From positions 1 through 48,980 of IMG/VR virus record IMGVR_UViG_3300049827_000334: a stretch of DNA of 48,980 nt; one strand, 5' to 3'. The notes under the pieces were generated by a model. The model ran no database searches and was not told where the DNA came from. It worked only from the letters and a program-made list of their open reading frames with translations. The position numbers and the translations under genes were made by a program. This DNA is from a virus. Positions 5,642-13,496 of this stretch are shown one piece after another; within the stretch, counting starts at the first letter, position 1, and each line of letters opens with the position of its first letter.

Positions 5642-7439
5642 AACGTGGCTTGTCTTTGACTGCGAGACGGATGGCCTGTATGACAAAGCCTCTGTTGTTC
5701 ATTGTTTAGTTATTTATGACATCAACAAACAACAAACTTTTACTTATGGGCCTGATGGTATTGATGCTGCTCTTGCTCATCTGGCAACCGCTGATGTATT
5801 AATTGGTCACAACGTCATCTTCTATGACGTACCGGTTCTGCAAAAGCTGCATTCATTTGACTGCAAAGCACGCATTCTTGACACTCTCATTTGCACACGT
5901 TTGATCTGGCCTAAGGAAAGACTCTATGACCTGGACTGCGAACAATATCCGCAAGTTCCAAAGGACCTACGCGGATCCGCATCACTTAAGGCTTGGGGAT
6001 GGCGCTTGGCCGACCACAAGATCAACTTCAAAGACTTCTCCGAATATTCTCAGGAGATGCTTGACTACTGTGTCCAAGACGTTGTGGTCACCACAAAACT
6101 TTGGCAACAGATCGTCAAGCAACGCTATGAAGAATCAGCGCTCAAACTTGAACACGACTTTGCTTTGGCAATTAACAGACAAGTGCGAGCAGGTTTTCCT
6201 TTTGATGTTGATGCATGCCTTGATCTTGTGGATGTTCTTAGAACAAAACAAAAAGAACTGGAGTGTCATTTGAAGGAATTATTTCCGCCTATTACACATG
6301 AAGAAACATTCATTCCAAAGGTAAACAATTCCAAACGTGGCTATGTCAAAGGAGAACCATTCATTAAGCAACGTATCGAGGAGTTCAATCCTGGATCTCG
6401 TGACCAAATTATTAATCGACTGTGGAAAAAGTACGGATGGAAATCAGAGAAAACAACTGCGAAAGGAAATCCAAGCATTGATGATGAAGTATTAGCACAG
6501 CTTCCATACCCAGAAGCTCAGCCATTGGCTGAGTATATGCTCATCACAAAACGTCTTGGTCAAATTGCCGATGGCAACAATGCATGGCTCAAGCTTGTTA
6601 ACACTGATGATCTATGTATTCACGGCGACGTGGTTACTAATGGTTGTATTACTGGGCGTTGTAGCCATCGGTATCCAAATATGGGCCAAGTTCCGGCAGG
6701 TTACTCACCCTATGGCAAGGAATGCCGTAATCTTTTTCACGCTCCTTACAACTGGCATCTCATTGGGGTGGATGCTAAAGCATTGGAACTACGTTGTCTT
6801 GCTGGATACTTAGCCATCTGGGATGAAGGCGAGTATGCCAACATCGTGACAGATGAATCTATTGACATCCATACCTACAACCAACAACAGTTTGGTGTAG
6901 AGACCAGGGACATCAGCAAGCGTTTGCTGTATGGAATGTTATATGGATGTGGTGCTATCAAAGCTGGTACTATCATCGATCCGAATGAAAAAGATCCAGA
7001 AGTTCTACGTCATATGGGAAAATCTGCAATTAATTCATTCATGAATGGTGTGCCAGCACTTAAGAAACTTAAGCAAAACTTAGAACTTGCACTCTGTGAT
7101 CGTGGTTATCTACGTGGATTAGATGGGCGTGCACTCTGGTGCCGCTCTGAATTCAAAGCTTTGAATGTTTTGCTCCAGGCTGCAGGTGCTGTGATCATGA
7201 AACAAGTGGTCATCAACCTGCATGAATCACTGGAAGCAGCTGGTCTGGTGCATGGCAAAGACTGGATCCAACACGCCATGATCCATGACGAAGTCCAGCT
7301 TTCTTGCCCAGAGGACACTGTTGCAACAATCCAAGAACATGCTCTGGCTGCTTTTCCAAAAGCCCAGGAGTTCTTTGGATTCCGCTGTAAGATTGAGGGC
7401 GACTCGCACGTCGGTTACACCTGGGCACAAACCCACTAA
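5580..7439 (+). CDS. T7-type family A DNA polymerase with 3'-5' exonuclease
   Basis: This replicates the phage genome. The N-terminal 3'-5' proofreading domain starts with VFDCETDG (Asp27, Glu29) and continues to a CVQDVVVT segment; SLKAWGWRLAD closely resembles the T7 exonuclease domain. Polymerase motif A is VDAKALELR (about residue 396), motif B has Lys447 and Tyr451 (KRLLYGMLYG), and motif C is HDEV at 569-572. There is no 5' nuclease domain, as in T7. Tyr451 sits at the position of E. coli Phe762/T7 Tyr526, a state reported to be common in virulent phages. Length 619 aa is somewhat shorter than T7 (704). The ATG at 5580 is the only good start. Confidence 0.97.
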   Translation: MTPSLPVKNSKFATKPSSENETWLVFDCETDGLYDKASVVHCLVIYDINKQQTFTYGPDGIDAALAHLATADVLIGHNVIFYDVPVLQKLHSFDCKARILDTLICTRLIWPKERLYDLDCEQYPQVPKDLRGSASLKAWGWRLADHKINFKDFSEYSQEMLDYCVQDVVVTTKLWQQIVKQRYEESALKLEHDFALAINRQVRAGFPFDVDACLDLVDVLRTKQKELECHLKELFPPITHEETFIPKVNNSKRGYVKGEPFIKQRIEEFNPGSRDQIINRLWKKYGWKSEKTTAKGNPSIDDEVLAQLPYPEAQPLAEYMLITKRLGQIADGNNAWLKLVNTDDLCIHGDVVTNGCITGRCSHRYPNMGQVPAGYSPYGKECRNLFHAPYNWHLIGVDAKALELRCLAGYLAIWDEGEYANIVTDESIDIHTYNQQQFGVETRDISKRLLYGMLYGCGAIKAGTIIDPNEKDPEVLRHMGKSAINSFMNGVPALKKLKQNLELALCDRGYLRGLDGRALWCRSEFKALNVLLQAAGAVIMKQVVINLHESLEAAGLVHGKDWIQHAMIHDEVQLSCPEDTVATIQEHALAAFPKAQEFFGFRCKIEGDSHVGYTWAQTH

Positions 7440-7444
7440 ACTCC

Positions 7445-7696
7445 ATGACAACCAAACGCAAGCCAACCCTCAAGCAACTATTCAAAGCCTGGCTTAAGCA
7501 TCGGCAGAAAAGCAATGAAGCATCAAGGTTGAAATGGGAACTTGATGATCTTGCTAACAAAACAAAACCAGGGACTGAGTTAATTGTCCACGAAGGTACT
7601 GTATATCGAATTACAACACGAAGTACTTTTAATGGACGTATTAATTACGAAGTTGAACGTATTGCTCAAGCTGAAGAGCTAGAAACAATTAAGTAG
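7445..7696 (+). CDS. Hypothetical basic protein (83 aa)
   Basis: Begins 5 nt after the polymerase stop. It has a Lys/Arg-rich helical N-terminus and a short beta segment (TVYRITTRSTFNGRINYEV). It could bind nucleic acid, judging only from charge. No family recognised. Confidence 0.65.
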   Translation: MTTKRKPTLKQLFKAWLKHRQKSNEASRLKWELDDLANKTKPGTELIVHEGTVYRITTRSTFNGRINYEVERIAQAEELETIK

Positions 7697-7702
7697 TTGT
7701 TT

Positions 7703-7755
7703 CCGTCCTTAGTATGACGTTAAACTGCTTTAACACCTACCGTCTGAATCAATGA
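7703..7755 (+). promoter_or_regulatory. Conserved hairpin leader, copy A (upstream of SSB)
   Basis: CCGTCC (7703-7708), stem TTAGTA (7709-7714), 11-nt loop TGACGTTAAAC (7715-7725), then TGCTTT. Only four of the six stem pairs form in this copy. An ATG at 7714 opens a 13-codon mini-ORF (MTLNCFNTYRLNQ) whose TGA (7753-7755) overlaps the SSB start as ATGA. The loop ends 26 nt before the SSB ATG, as in copy B. Confidence 0.7.
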
Positions 7756-8573
7756 ACTTTGCATCTGTCTGTGCTGTCCTCATGGAAGAACCCCGTGAGG
7801 TTTACACCAGTGAGACATCATTCAATCTCCGTGCATTAGTTAACTTGCCTCCGGTCAGCAACAAAGCACCAACTCCAATTGAACTCAATGTCTATGGAAA
7901 GTCCTGCGATAAATTCCGCACCTATAAAGCAGGAGCACGTCTGCACATTCACAGCGCCAAGCTACGTTTCGACGTTCAATCCAGAACGTATTCGTTGCAT
8001 GGAGGAATTGTGTATGAAGTTACTGAAAGTACGCCAATCCTTAACGACGTAATTCTTTCAGGTCGTTGCATCAAAGATATCGACGTATCAGATGAACGCG
8101 TGTTTCGCACGACAGCTGATGGTCTGATGATCTGTAATCAAACTTTGTCCGTTCCAATGGGCAAGAACAAGGCAGATCTTTTTAATTTCTTTGCGATCAA
8201 CTCAACTAAAGATCGTCTGAATAATGCAGAACTGATTGCTAACTACACACGCAAAGGCGTGGGTTTGACTATCCACGGCAAACTAGTGACTGATGCCTGG
8301 ACTGATAAGGCAACTAAGGAGCGCCGCACAGCTACTAAAATTCAAGTCACAAACTTGACGCTGCCTCCTAAGCCCAGTGAGAACGGTGCAGTTGAGTCTC
8401 AGGTGAAACCTGTGGCATCCACCACAAACAGTACAACGGCTGAGAATACCGTTAACCTATGGGCAACCACCAACACACAACCTGATCCCTGGAACCAGGC
8501 TTCGGGTGGTGGTCTGCCAGACCTGCCAGGTCAATACGGCTCGGCACCTGAACTTGAAGAACTTCCATTTTGA
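7752..8573 (+). CDS. Single-stranded DNA-binding protein with two OB folds
   Basis: Coats ssDNA during replication. Residues about 100-205 match a bacterial SSB OB fold: SGRCIKDIDV, a LFNFFAINST strand, ANYTRKGVGLTIHGKLVTDA, WTDKATKERRTATKIQV. Residues 1-95 look like a second, diverged OB fold (LRALVNLPP, IELNVYGKSC, AGARLHIHSAKLRF). The C-terminus is a long Asn/Thr/Pro/Gly linker ending in ELEELPF, the acidic partner-binding tip typical of SSB. Two OB folds in one chain is the arrangement of Deinococcus SSB and would form a dimer rather than tetramer. The conserved hairpin leader directly upstream suggests tight translational control. Confidence 0.85.
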   Translation: MNFASVCAVLMEEPREVYTSETSFNLRALVNLPPVSNKAPTPIELNVYGKSCDKFRTYKAGARLHIHSAKLRFDVQSRTYSLHGGIVYEVTESTPILNDVILSGRCIKDIDVSDERVFRTTADGLMICNQTLSVPMGKNKADLFNFFAINSTKDRLNNAELIANYTRKGVGLTIHGKLVTDAWTDKATKERRTATKIQVTNLTLPPKPSENGAVESQVKPVASTTNSTTAENTVNLWATTNTQPDPWNQASGGGLPDLPGQYGSAPELEELPF

Positions 8574-8576
8574 TTC

Positions 8577-8798
8577 ATGCCATTGAACATCAAACTAGAT
8601 AAAAGCGAAGACCTTACTTTGCTTGATGCTATTGCCTACGAATTTTTTATGGATCACATCAACGGATATGTTGATCCAACAGAAGAAGAGGTTGAAGTGC
8701 AAGTTGCAAAGCTTGCACTAGCTTCTTTTCACGTAGGTGAAATTTTTATCTTGGCTCGCGACAAGTACTATCAAAAAACTGATGACACCGACACATGA
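8577..8798 (+). CDS. Hypothetical acidic helical protein (73 aa)
   Basis: Starts 3 nt after the SSB stop. Acidic, helical, with EEEVEVQVAKLALASFH in the middle. No family recognised. Its end overlaps the next gene by 17 nt. Confidence 0.65.
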   Translation: MPLNIKLDKSEDLTLLDAIAYEFFMDHINGYVDPTEEEVEVQVAKLALASFHVGEIFILARDKYYQKTDDTDT

Positions 8799-9021
8799 TC
8801 AGTTCACTCTTCTTTATGAAGATGAACACACCAAAGTTCTACATGAATTCAAAGGCGTGATTGCCGATGATGTAGTCCAACACATTGTGGATTTCCTCAA
8901 GGGTTGCGGCTACATGGAAAGCAATGTCTTTGAAGCCATGAAAGAACTATCTGAGATGTATTTCGATTCATTACGTACCGAACAATACGTAATGAAATGG
9001 GATAAAGCTAAAGCAGAATGA
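8782..9021 (+). CDS. Hypothetical protein (79 aa)
   Basis: The frame is open from 8737, but the inner ATG at 8782 gives a 17-nt overlap with the upstream gene and a more natural start (MTPTHDQFTLLYEDEH). Acidic, mixed alpha/beta. No family recognised. Confidence 0.65.
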   Translation: MTPTHDQFTLLYEDEHTKVLHEFKGVIADDVVQHIVDFLKGCGYMESNVFEAMKELSEMYFDSLRTEQYVMKWDKAKAE

Positions 9022-9025
9022 TGAT

Positions 9026-9078
9026 CCGTCCTGAGCATGACGTTAAACTGCTCACCCTTGACTACGAAACAACCATGA
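9026..9078 (+). promoter_or_regulatory. Conserved hairpin leader, copy B (upstream of the 339-aa gene)
   Basis: CCGTCC (9026-9031), stem TGAGCA (9032-9037) perfectly paired with TGCTCA (9049-9054), and loop TGACGTTAAAC (9038-9048). The ATG at 9037 opens a 13-codon mini-ORF (MTLNCSPLTTKQP) whose TGA (9076-9078) overlaps the ATG at 9075. Its loop-to-start distance (26 nt) equals that of copy A. Confidence 0.75.
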
Positions 9079-10091
9079 CCTCTTCCATGACCACCAAGAA
9101 AACAGCTGCGCTTGCAACCCGTGGACTTGACTCTTTCCGGATGTTCCAGTCCAAAGAGTTTGTGTCTGGCTACCAGAATCTTGTAACAATTCAACCCCTA
9201 AACAAATCCAAAGTACGTGGTTGGTTTGTCCGAAAGTCTGATCTGGATACTTGCGGCTGGACTGCAACTGAAGATCAATTCACCAAAGGCTCTGTCATCT
9301 GGGATTACAAGCAGACCTTTGGCATGGCGCCCAATACTTCCATCGAGGAAGGCCTGAACTTCACTGAACCTCGCGTTCAGATCCTGTTGCGTTCTCCACT
9401 CATGGTGGAAGAAACCAGTGGGATGCGTCAGACGATTGGCACCTTTGAGGATCCCGATGTCAAAGCCATGTTTGACAACGATAAGGTAGCAGCTGACCTT
9501 GCCAACAGCAAAGGTGAGATGTACAAGCGCAAGTACAGCGTGCGTACCAAGTACCTTGTTTACATCTTGACTGAGGACAACAAGCGTGCCCACAAGATTC
9601 CAATGGTGCTGACCCTCAAAGGTCTGAACGGCACCGACGTATCGGACAAGGTCAAGCTGTACGAGAAGGAAATGTCTAAGTGCCTGAGCAAAGCACTGGA
9701 CTCCGAAGTGCCCCTGGCATTCAACGAGAAGTTCTATGCCACCACGGTGTTTGCTCCCGTGCTCGCCAATGAGATGCGTGGTGCCAACAACGTTGAGATC
9801 TGCGCTATCGAATCCTTCGAGATTCCTGCTTATAGCTCCCAGGATGATGCGGTTGAATCGCTGAATCGCCTGTCGATTCCTGATGAAGATCGTGAATCTA
9901 CCTGGAAGATGCAGGAGATGTTTGATGACTACATCAACCAGCACTCTCGTCAAGATGCCCAGCGCCTCAATGGTGCTTACGGAATCAAGGATGGTGTGCA
10001 GATCCTGCCCGTTTCTCGGACCACTGATGCCGTTGAAGTGAAGGCTCTGCCCTCGCGCAACGAACTCACTGGTGAAGACGAGTCACTCTGA
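9075..10091 (+). CDS. Conserved phage protein of unknown function (338 aa)
   Basis: Not recognised. It is a soluble alpha/beta protein with segments such as FVSGYQNLVTIQPLN, RGWFVRKSDLD and an acidic C-terminus (ELTGEDESL). Codon use is cleaner and more C-rich than in neighbours, suggesting high expression. The frame extends to 9018, but that would translate the conserved hairpin leader; the ATG at 9075 fits the leader-to-start spacing seen in the other two copies. Its place right after SSB, with the same leader, suggests a replication or recombination role; the acidic tail resembles that of single-strand-binding proteins. This is inference. Confidence 0.75.
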   Translation: MTSSMTTKKTAALATRGLDSFRMFQSKEFVSGYQNLVTIQPLNKSKVRGWFVRKSDLDTCGWTATEDQFTKGSVIWDYKQTFGMAPNTSIEEGLNFTEPRVQILLRSPLMVEETSGMRQTIGTFEDPDVKAMFDNDKVAADLANSKGEMYKRKYSVRTKYLVYILTEDNKRAHKIPMVLTLKGLNGTDVSDKVKLYEKEMSKCLSKALDSEVPLAFNEKFYATTVFAPVLANEMRGANNVEICAIESFEIPAYSSQDDAVESLNRLSIPDEDRESTWKMQEMFDDYINQHSRQDAQRLNGAYGIKDGVQILPVSRTTDAVEVKALPSRNELTGEDESL

Positions 10092-10346
10092 TCCAGGGAT
10101 CTGGGGGTTAGTTACATCACTTGGTTCAACTGCAACATTGTTGAAGATGAACATGTCTTGGACTAACCCCCTTATTACACCTTGACGATTAGTGGCGATC
10201 TGCGCAAGCAAGGTCGCCATTTCTTTTAAGGTACCAACTGAATCACAATCTTGTATGGATCGTTTGATTTTTTCCAGCCAAAACTTATCATCAAGTGTTG
10301 GTTCAATCTGGAACTGAGTTAACGGTACGTACTTGATTTCTTCCAT
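10083..10346 (-). CDS. Small hypothetical protein (87 aa), minus strand
   Basis: Starts MEEIKYVPLTQFQIEPTLDD and has a helical core with LLAQIATNRQGVIRGLV. The QIA-x-x-RQ-x-x-IRGL pattern looks like a conserved small phage protein I have seen in cyanophages but cannot name. It converges on the 338-aa gene with a 9-nt tail overlap, and is the only minus-strand gene in this block. Confidence 0.7.
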   Translation of the reverse strand: MEEIKYVPLTQFQIEPTLDDKFWLEKIKRSIQDCDSVGTLKEMATLLAQIATNRQGVIRGLVQDMFIFNNVAVEPSDVTNPQIPGSE

Positions 10347-10424
10347 GTGTATTTAGTTGTTACAAACATTTTACTTCTACAGTTAAGTTCAACAACACCT
10401 TTCCAAATGTATTAAGGATTACCA

Positions 10425-10628
10425 ATGAAACCCGAAGACAAAGCTGCACTCAAGGCTGGAGGCACTACGGCAGTTGTTGCTGGTGCCCTTGCCACATGCT
10501 TAGCAAATCCTGTAGCATGGGCTGCGGTCCTCTACGGTACGTATAGGATTGGCAAGGCAGCACGCGAGATTGTTCGTGAACGCTCCAAGGCAAAGACGGT
10601 CGATCAAGACTTCGACCTCTACATCTGA
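10425..10628 (+). CDS. Small protein with Ala/Gly-rich hydrophobic segment (67 aa)
   Basis: Residues 12-42 are hydrophobic and Ala/Gly-rich (GGTTAVVAGALATCLANPV then AWAAVLYGTY), consistent with one or two short membrane helices; the C-terminus is charged. Possibly a small membrane or holin-type protein, but there is no lysis context here. Confidence 0.6.
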   Translation: MKPEDKAALKAGGTTAVVAGALATCLANPVAWAAVLYGTYRIGKAAREIVRERSKAKTVDQDFDLYI

Positions 10629-10652
10629 TTCAAACTCAACCCAACTCAACTC

Positions 10653-11597
10653 ATGTCAACGCAACTCCTTCAGGAACTCAACGCAGCGCAGGCGTGCATC
10701 TATACGCGGACGAACATCCATCGTGCGTTCCAAGATTTTGATGACACTGAAATCGCCGGCATTTATCTGCGAGGCGACGATTGTCTTGTGGTGCGTCGCG
10801 ATGGTAGTGAGCAGGCTTACTCACGGCAGCTAATCAAAGCTGCATACTCCACCTACACTCATAGACTAAAAGATTTCTTTTCGTATCTTGGCCCCAATTA
10901 TCGTGGCCCTAGTGTATGGCATAACAATGCTTACATACTATTTAAGGGCTGGAACTACACACACGCACTCGGACACCTGACCTCGAATGCAAAACTCCAA
11001 GCACACTGGGCAGACAAATTCATACATGTATCAGACCCCGAAAAGATCAAGGCTCTCATTCAATCTGACCAAACGGACCTGGGCCATTTGGTTGCGCCTG
11101 ACGGACTTCGGCTTCCGAATCGGCCGCTTGATATGGACGGTGAACTGGATGATGTGCAAGAACAACGGTCCTCGTTTGGTGAACCTAGTTGTTCATGTGG
11201 GTCCTTTCAACGCCAGCTTTCAAATCTATCTGCTTTCCAAGAAGAGATCCAGGGATTCAAGCCCTGGTGCATCCATCTGACTTGGTTCAACAAGTACAGG
11301 GAACTACTTTGTAAACGCACTGATACCCGTAATGCCAGCCCCAGTGGTACACCTGAGAAGTGTGTAGCCTGGTGGTATGCACCTCCCTCTGATCACACCA
11401 GTGATGGTCGCTTTGTTTTGCTTCACACCAAATCTGGTGCTCAAGCTCCTCTGAGTCACTGGCGTACCTACAAACCACAAGAAGTGTTCACGCAGCACCA
11501 TGCATGGGATCTGTTCTTCAATATGATGGAGGCTGACTACACACCGTTCCCTGGCACATCACTACCACAACTTAAAGCCGCTGTCAAAAGACAATGA
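10653..11597 (+). CDS. Hypothetical protein (314 aa)
   Basis: Not recognised. The N-terminal 140 residues include IYLRGDDCLVVRRDGS and a LGPNYRGPSVWHNNAY stretch; the middle has a short Cys cluster (SCSCGSF); the C-terminal part is rich in Trp and His. The start has the CAACTCAAC-type leader without Shine-Dalgarno. It overlaps the next ORF by 4 nt. Confidence 0.7.
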   Translation: MSTQLLQELNAAQACIYTRTNIHRAFQDFDDTEIAGIYLRGDDCLVVRRDGSEQAYSRQLIKAAYSTYTHRLKDFFSYLGPNYRGPSVWHNNAYILFKGWNYTHALGHLTSNAKLQAHWADKFIHVSDPEKIKALIQSDQTDLGHLVAPDGLRLPNRPLDMDGELDDVQEQRSSFGEPSCSCGSFQRQLSNLSAFQEEIQGFKPWCIHLTWFNKYRELLCKRTDTRNASPSGTPEKCVAWWYAPPSDHTSDGRFVLLHTKSGAQAPLSHWRTYKPQEVFTQHHAWDLFFNMMEADYTPFPGTSLPQLKAAVKRQ

Positions 11598-11824
11598 TGG
11601 ATGATGAACTCCGTCAGTATGCACTGTCACTCGTTACAAAAGTATCTGAACAACCCATGATGTTATCCAACGGCAAATACTCTTTGCACCTTGAGGTTGA
11701 TGAAGACACCTACTGGGGTCTTGTTAAGCTAGGTGCAGAGATCAGAACTGATTGTGAAACCTATGCAGAAAATGTCCTCCTCGGTCTTGTTGAATCCGAA
11801 CTCGATAAACAAGCTGCAAATTGA
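11594..11824 (+). CDS. Hypothetical acidic protein (76 aa)
   Basis: Begins MMDDELRQYALSLVTKV; acidic and mostly helical. ATGA overlap with the upstream gene. No family recognised. Confidence 0.6.
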   Translation: MMDDELRQYALSLVTKVSEQPMMLSNGKYSLHLEVDEDTYWGLVKLGAEIRTDCETYAENVLLGLVESELDKQAAN

Positions 11825-11978
11825 ATGCATTGATGAAGAGGATGGTTCCATGACCATCCGTATTGATTGGGATGAAACAGATCCTGATCTCCAATGGTGG
11901 ACCGACTTGGGTCCAGAAGGTCAAGAAACCTTTATTATTGATGCACTCCGAGAAGCTTTGGATTGTTATGTCGATTGA
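11772..11978 (+). CDS. Hypothetical acidic protein (68 aa)
   Basis: The frame opens at 11733; the ATG at 11772 is a more likely start and still overlaps the previous gene by 53 nt. The core reads IECIDEEDGSMTIRIDWDET, a beta-hairpin-like acidic segment. No family recognised. Confidence 0.55.
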   Translation: MSSSVLLNPNSINKLQIECIDEEDGSMTIRIDWDETDPDLQWWTDLGPEGQETFIIDALREALDCYVD

Positions 11979-12363
11979 CACCTACGGTCTTCCCTCTGAA
12001 CAGTACCAAGAGTTTTTTGAAGACAACATCAGGTTTGCTGCCAAGTTATACAAACGGGCGCATGCAATCTTAGATGAAGAAGATCTTGGCTACTTGGAAT
12101 TAAAAGCAACCCATGAGTTGTTTACAGATGCTGTTTATGCAGCCAATGATGACTGTCGCCGGTACCAAAAGGCCAACAACCCAGAGGCACTCAAGGACAA
12201 TGACATCTTTGGTTTGACTCCCTCTAGAGAAGAACTGATGGAAGAAATTCAGTCCGTCAACGCCAAAGTTGAAGCACTGGTTGATTACATTGCTCGGCTG
12301 GTTGAGACCACAACAGATGGTCTTAACGGACTGGCTGAAGCCATGGACAACAAGCAGGATTGA
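11968..12363 (+). CDS. Hypothetical helical protein (131 aa)
   Basis: Real start is probably the ATG at 11968 (MSIDTYGLPSEQYQEFFEDN), 11 nt inside the previous gene, although the frame is open from 11863. The C-terminal 50 residues have heptad-like spacing (VNAKVEALVDYIARLVE), suggesting a short coiled coil. Function unknown. Confidence 0.65.
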   Translation: MSIDTYGLPSEQYQEFFEDNIRFAAKLYKRAHAILDEEDLGYLELKATHELFTDAVYAANDDCRRYQKANNPEALKDNDIFGLTPSREELMEEIQSVNAKVEALVDYIARLVETTTDGLNGLAEAMDNKQD

Positions 12364-12371
12364 TCTTAGTT

Positions 12372-12407
12372 ATGGCCATTACAATAACTAAAGATTGGTT
12401 TGCGTAA
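12372..12407 (+). other. Putative leader mini-ORF (11 codons)
   Basis: ATG at 12372 opens MAITITKDWFA, whose TAA (12405-12407) overlaps the ATG of the next gene as TAATG. Both start with ATGGCCATTA, so the mini-ORF start and the gene start are direct repeats. It could couple translation to the downstream gene, or be a duplicated start left by a small rearrangement. Confidence 0.35.
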
Positions 12408-12613
12408 TGGCCATTAAAAGTGTAAAGAAAAAGCTAGCTCTTCTTGCTGAGCGTTTCTTAATTCGCCTTAAAGTAACTTACCTTGTGTGGCGTATTAGCC
12501 TTAGCAAAAGTAAACCCACTCGTGTAAACCAAGCCTATCGTGTTTATTTAACCTTAGTTTGCGGTGACGCAGAGACCGTTAAGCAACCTTACATCAATCC
12601 ACGTTTGCATTAA
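12407..12613 (+). CDS. Small basic protein (68 aa)
   Basis: Begins MAIKSVKKKLALLAERFLIR; very basic, with a helical N-terminal half. Start at 12407 follows the TAATG junction with the mini-ORF. No family recognised; nucleic-acid binding is possible from charge alone. Confidence 0.55.
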   Translation: MAIKSVKKKLALLAERFLIRLKVTYLVWRISLSKSKPTRVNQAYRVYLTLVCGDAETVKQPYINPRLH

Positions 12614-12632
12614 AGCAAAAGTTGTGTAGCAT
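12605..12632 (+). promoter_or_regulatory. Possible promoter for the 2OG oxygenase gene
   Basis: TTGCAT (12605-12610) and TAGCAT (12627-12632) are 16 nt apart, 22 nt before the ATG at 12655. Match to consensus is moderate only. Confidence 0.3.
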
Positions 12633-12654
12633 GATTCTGTTTCTCAATTGATCC

Positions 12655-13290
12655 ATGGCATTCCAAAGCGTTTGGTACGAAACAGAACTACCAAGCGAAA
12701 TTGTAACTATCCTTGAAAAAACTCTTGAAGAAAAATACGATGAAGAACTGACGCAGTCAGTAGTTGAAGTAGGAGGCGGAGGTGTTGTTAACGAAAAAAT
12801 CCGCAAAGCAAAGAACGCATGGTTGCCTTCTACCCACTGGATTAGTGGTTTTGTCATGCACTTTGTTAACCTGGCAAACACTCAAAACTTTTGCTATGAC
12901 CTAACTGGATTGGATGGCCAGACCGCTCAGTACACTATTTATGACAAAGGCGAGTTTTACAACTGGCATTGCGACCAAGGTGTTTCAAGCTTTTATAAAC
13001 CTGAATCCAACCAGGTCCATGGCTATGACGACAAACTGTTGAAGGACAAACTCAGTACAGACAGCGAGTTGGTTCGTAAGCTTTCGTTCTCGCTCCAGCT
13101 GTCTAATGATGAGGACTACAAAGGTGGTGAGCTTCAAATCATGGATGAATCTGATGGCATCTATGAAGTACCAAAGAAGAAAGGACTCCTGGTCTGCTTT
13201 GATTCCAGGGCTCGTCACCGTGTAAACAAGATCACCTCTGGTCGCCGTAAGTCTTTAGTCGGCTGGGTCGTTGGACCTCGTTGGCGTTGA
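12655..13290 (+). CDS. 2OG-Fe(II) oxygenase (prolyl hydroxylase-like)
   Basis: Fe(II)/2-oxoglutarate dioxygenase of the double-stranded beta-helix fold. The iron ligands are His105-x-Asp107 (YNWHCDQG) and a distal His188 (RARHRVNKI), with Arg197 or Arg198 ten residues on for 2OG binding. LSFSLQLSNDEDYKGGEL is the strand pair typical of PiuC/P4H-type enzymes. Length 211 aa is normal. Such oxygenases are frequent in cyanophages, with substrates usually unknown; protein or nucleobase hydroxylation are both possible. Confidence 0.9.
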   Translation: MAFQSVWYETELPSEIVTILEKTLEEKYDEELTQSVVEVGGGGVVNEKIRKAKNAWLPSTHWISGFVMHFVNLANTQNFCYDLTGLDGQTAQYTIYDKGEFYNWHCDQGVSSFYKPESNQVHGYDDKLLKDKLSTDSELVRKLSFSLQLSNDEDYKGGELQIMDESDGIYEVPKKKGLLVCFDSRARHRVNKITSGRRKSLVGWVVGPRWR

Positions 13291-13331
13291 CATCTCTGGT
13301 AGACTGATTCCGCATAACCCCTGCAGGGCCG

Positions 13332-13360
13332 CCGTCCTGGTCATGACGTAAAACTGACCA
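13332..13360 (+). promoter_or_regulatory. Conserved hairpin leader, copy C
   Basis: CCGTCC (13332-13337), stem TGGTCA (13338-13343) paired with TGACCA (13355-13360), loop TGACGTAAAAC (13344-13354). The stem differs from copy B at two positions and both changes are compensated. Here the ATG at 13343 is followed after one codon by TAA, so the 13-codon mini-ORF of copies A and B is absent. The loop ends 25 nt before the ATG at 13380. A perfect -35 box (TTGACA, 13287-13292) lies upstream, without an obvious -10. Confidence 0.7.
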
Positions 13361-13379
13361 CGCCATCTCACTTCAACTC

Positions 13380-13493
13380 ATGTTCGAATCCTTGTTTGCC
13401 ACCGTAGTTCCGGTGTTAAAAGATCTTCTTTGGGCAGCAGCAGGCATGCTGCTGACCTATGTACTCAACAAATTCCAATCTCAATTCAACTAA
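13380..13493 (+). CDS. Small single-helix membrane protein (37 aa)
   Basis: Reads MFESLFATVVPVLKDLLWAA then AGMLLTYVLNKF and a short polar tail. A single hydrophobic helix, clean start and stop, and the conserved hairpin leader 25 nt upstream support a real gene. It could be a holin-like or membrane-remodelling peptide. It ends 3 nt before the Gp157-like gene. Confidence 0.65.
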   Translation: MFESLFATVVPVLKDLLWAAAGMLLTYVLNKFQSQFN

Positions 13494-13496
13494 ACC

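Noticed and set aside
9018-9074. Longer N-terminus for the 338-aa gene
   Set aside because: It would translate the conserved hairpin leader, which has the same distance to the start in two other genes.
9198-9953. 251-codon antisense frame over the 338-aa gene
   Set aside because: Low-complexity His/Leu-rich translation, no motif; shadow of a codon-biased gene.
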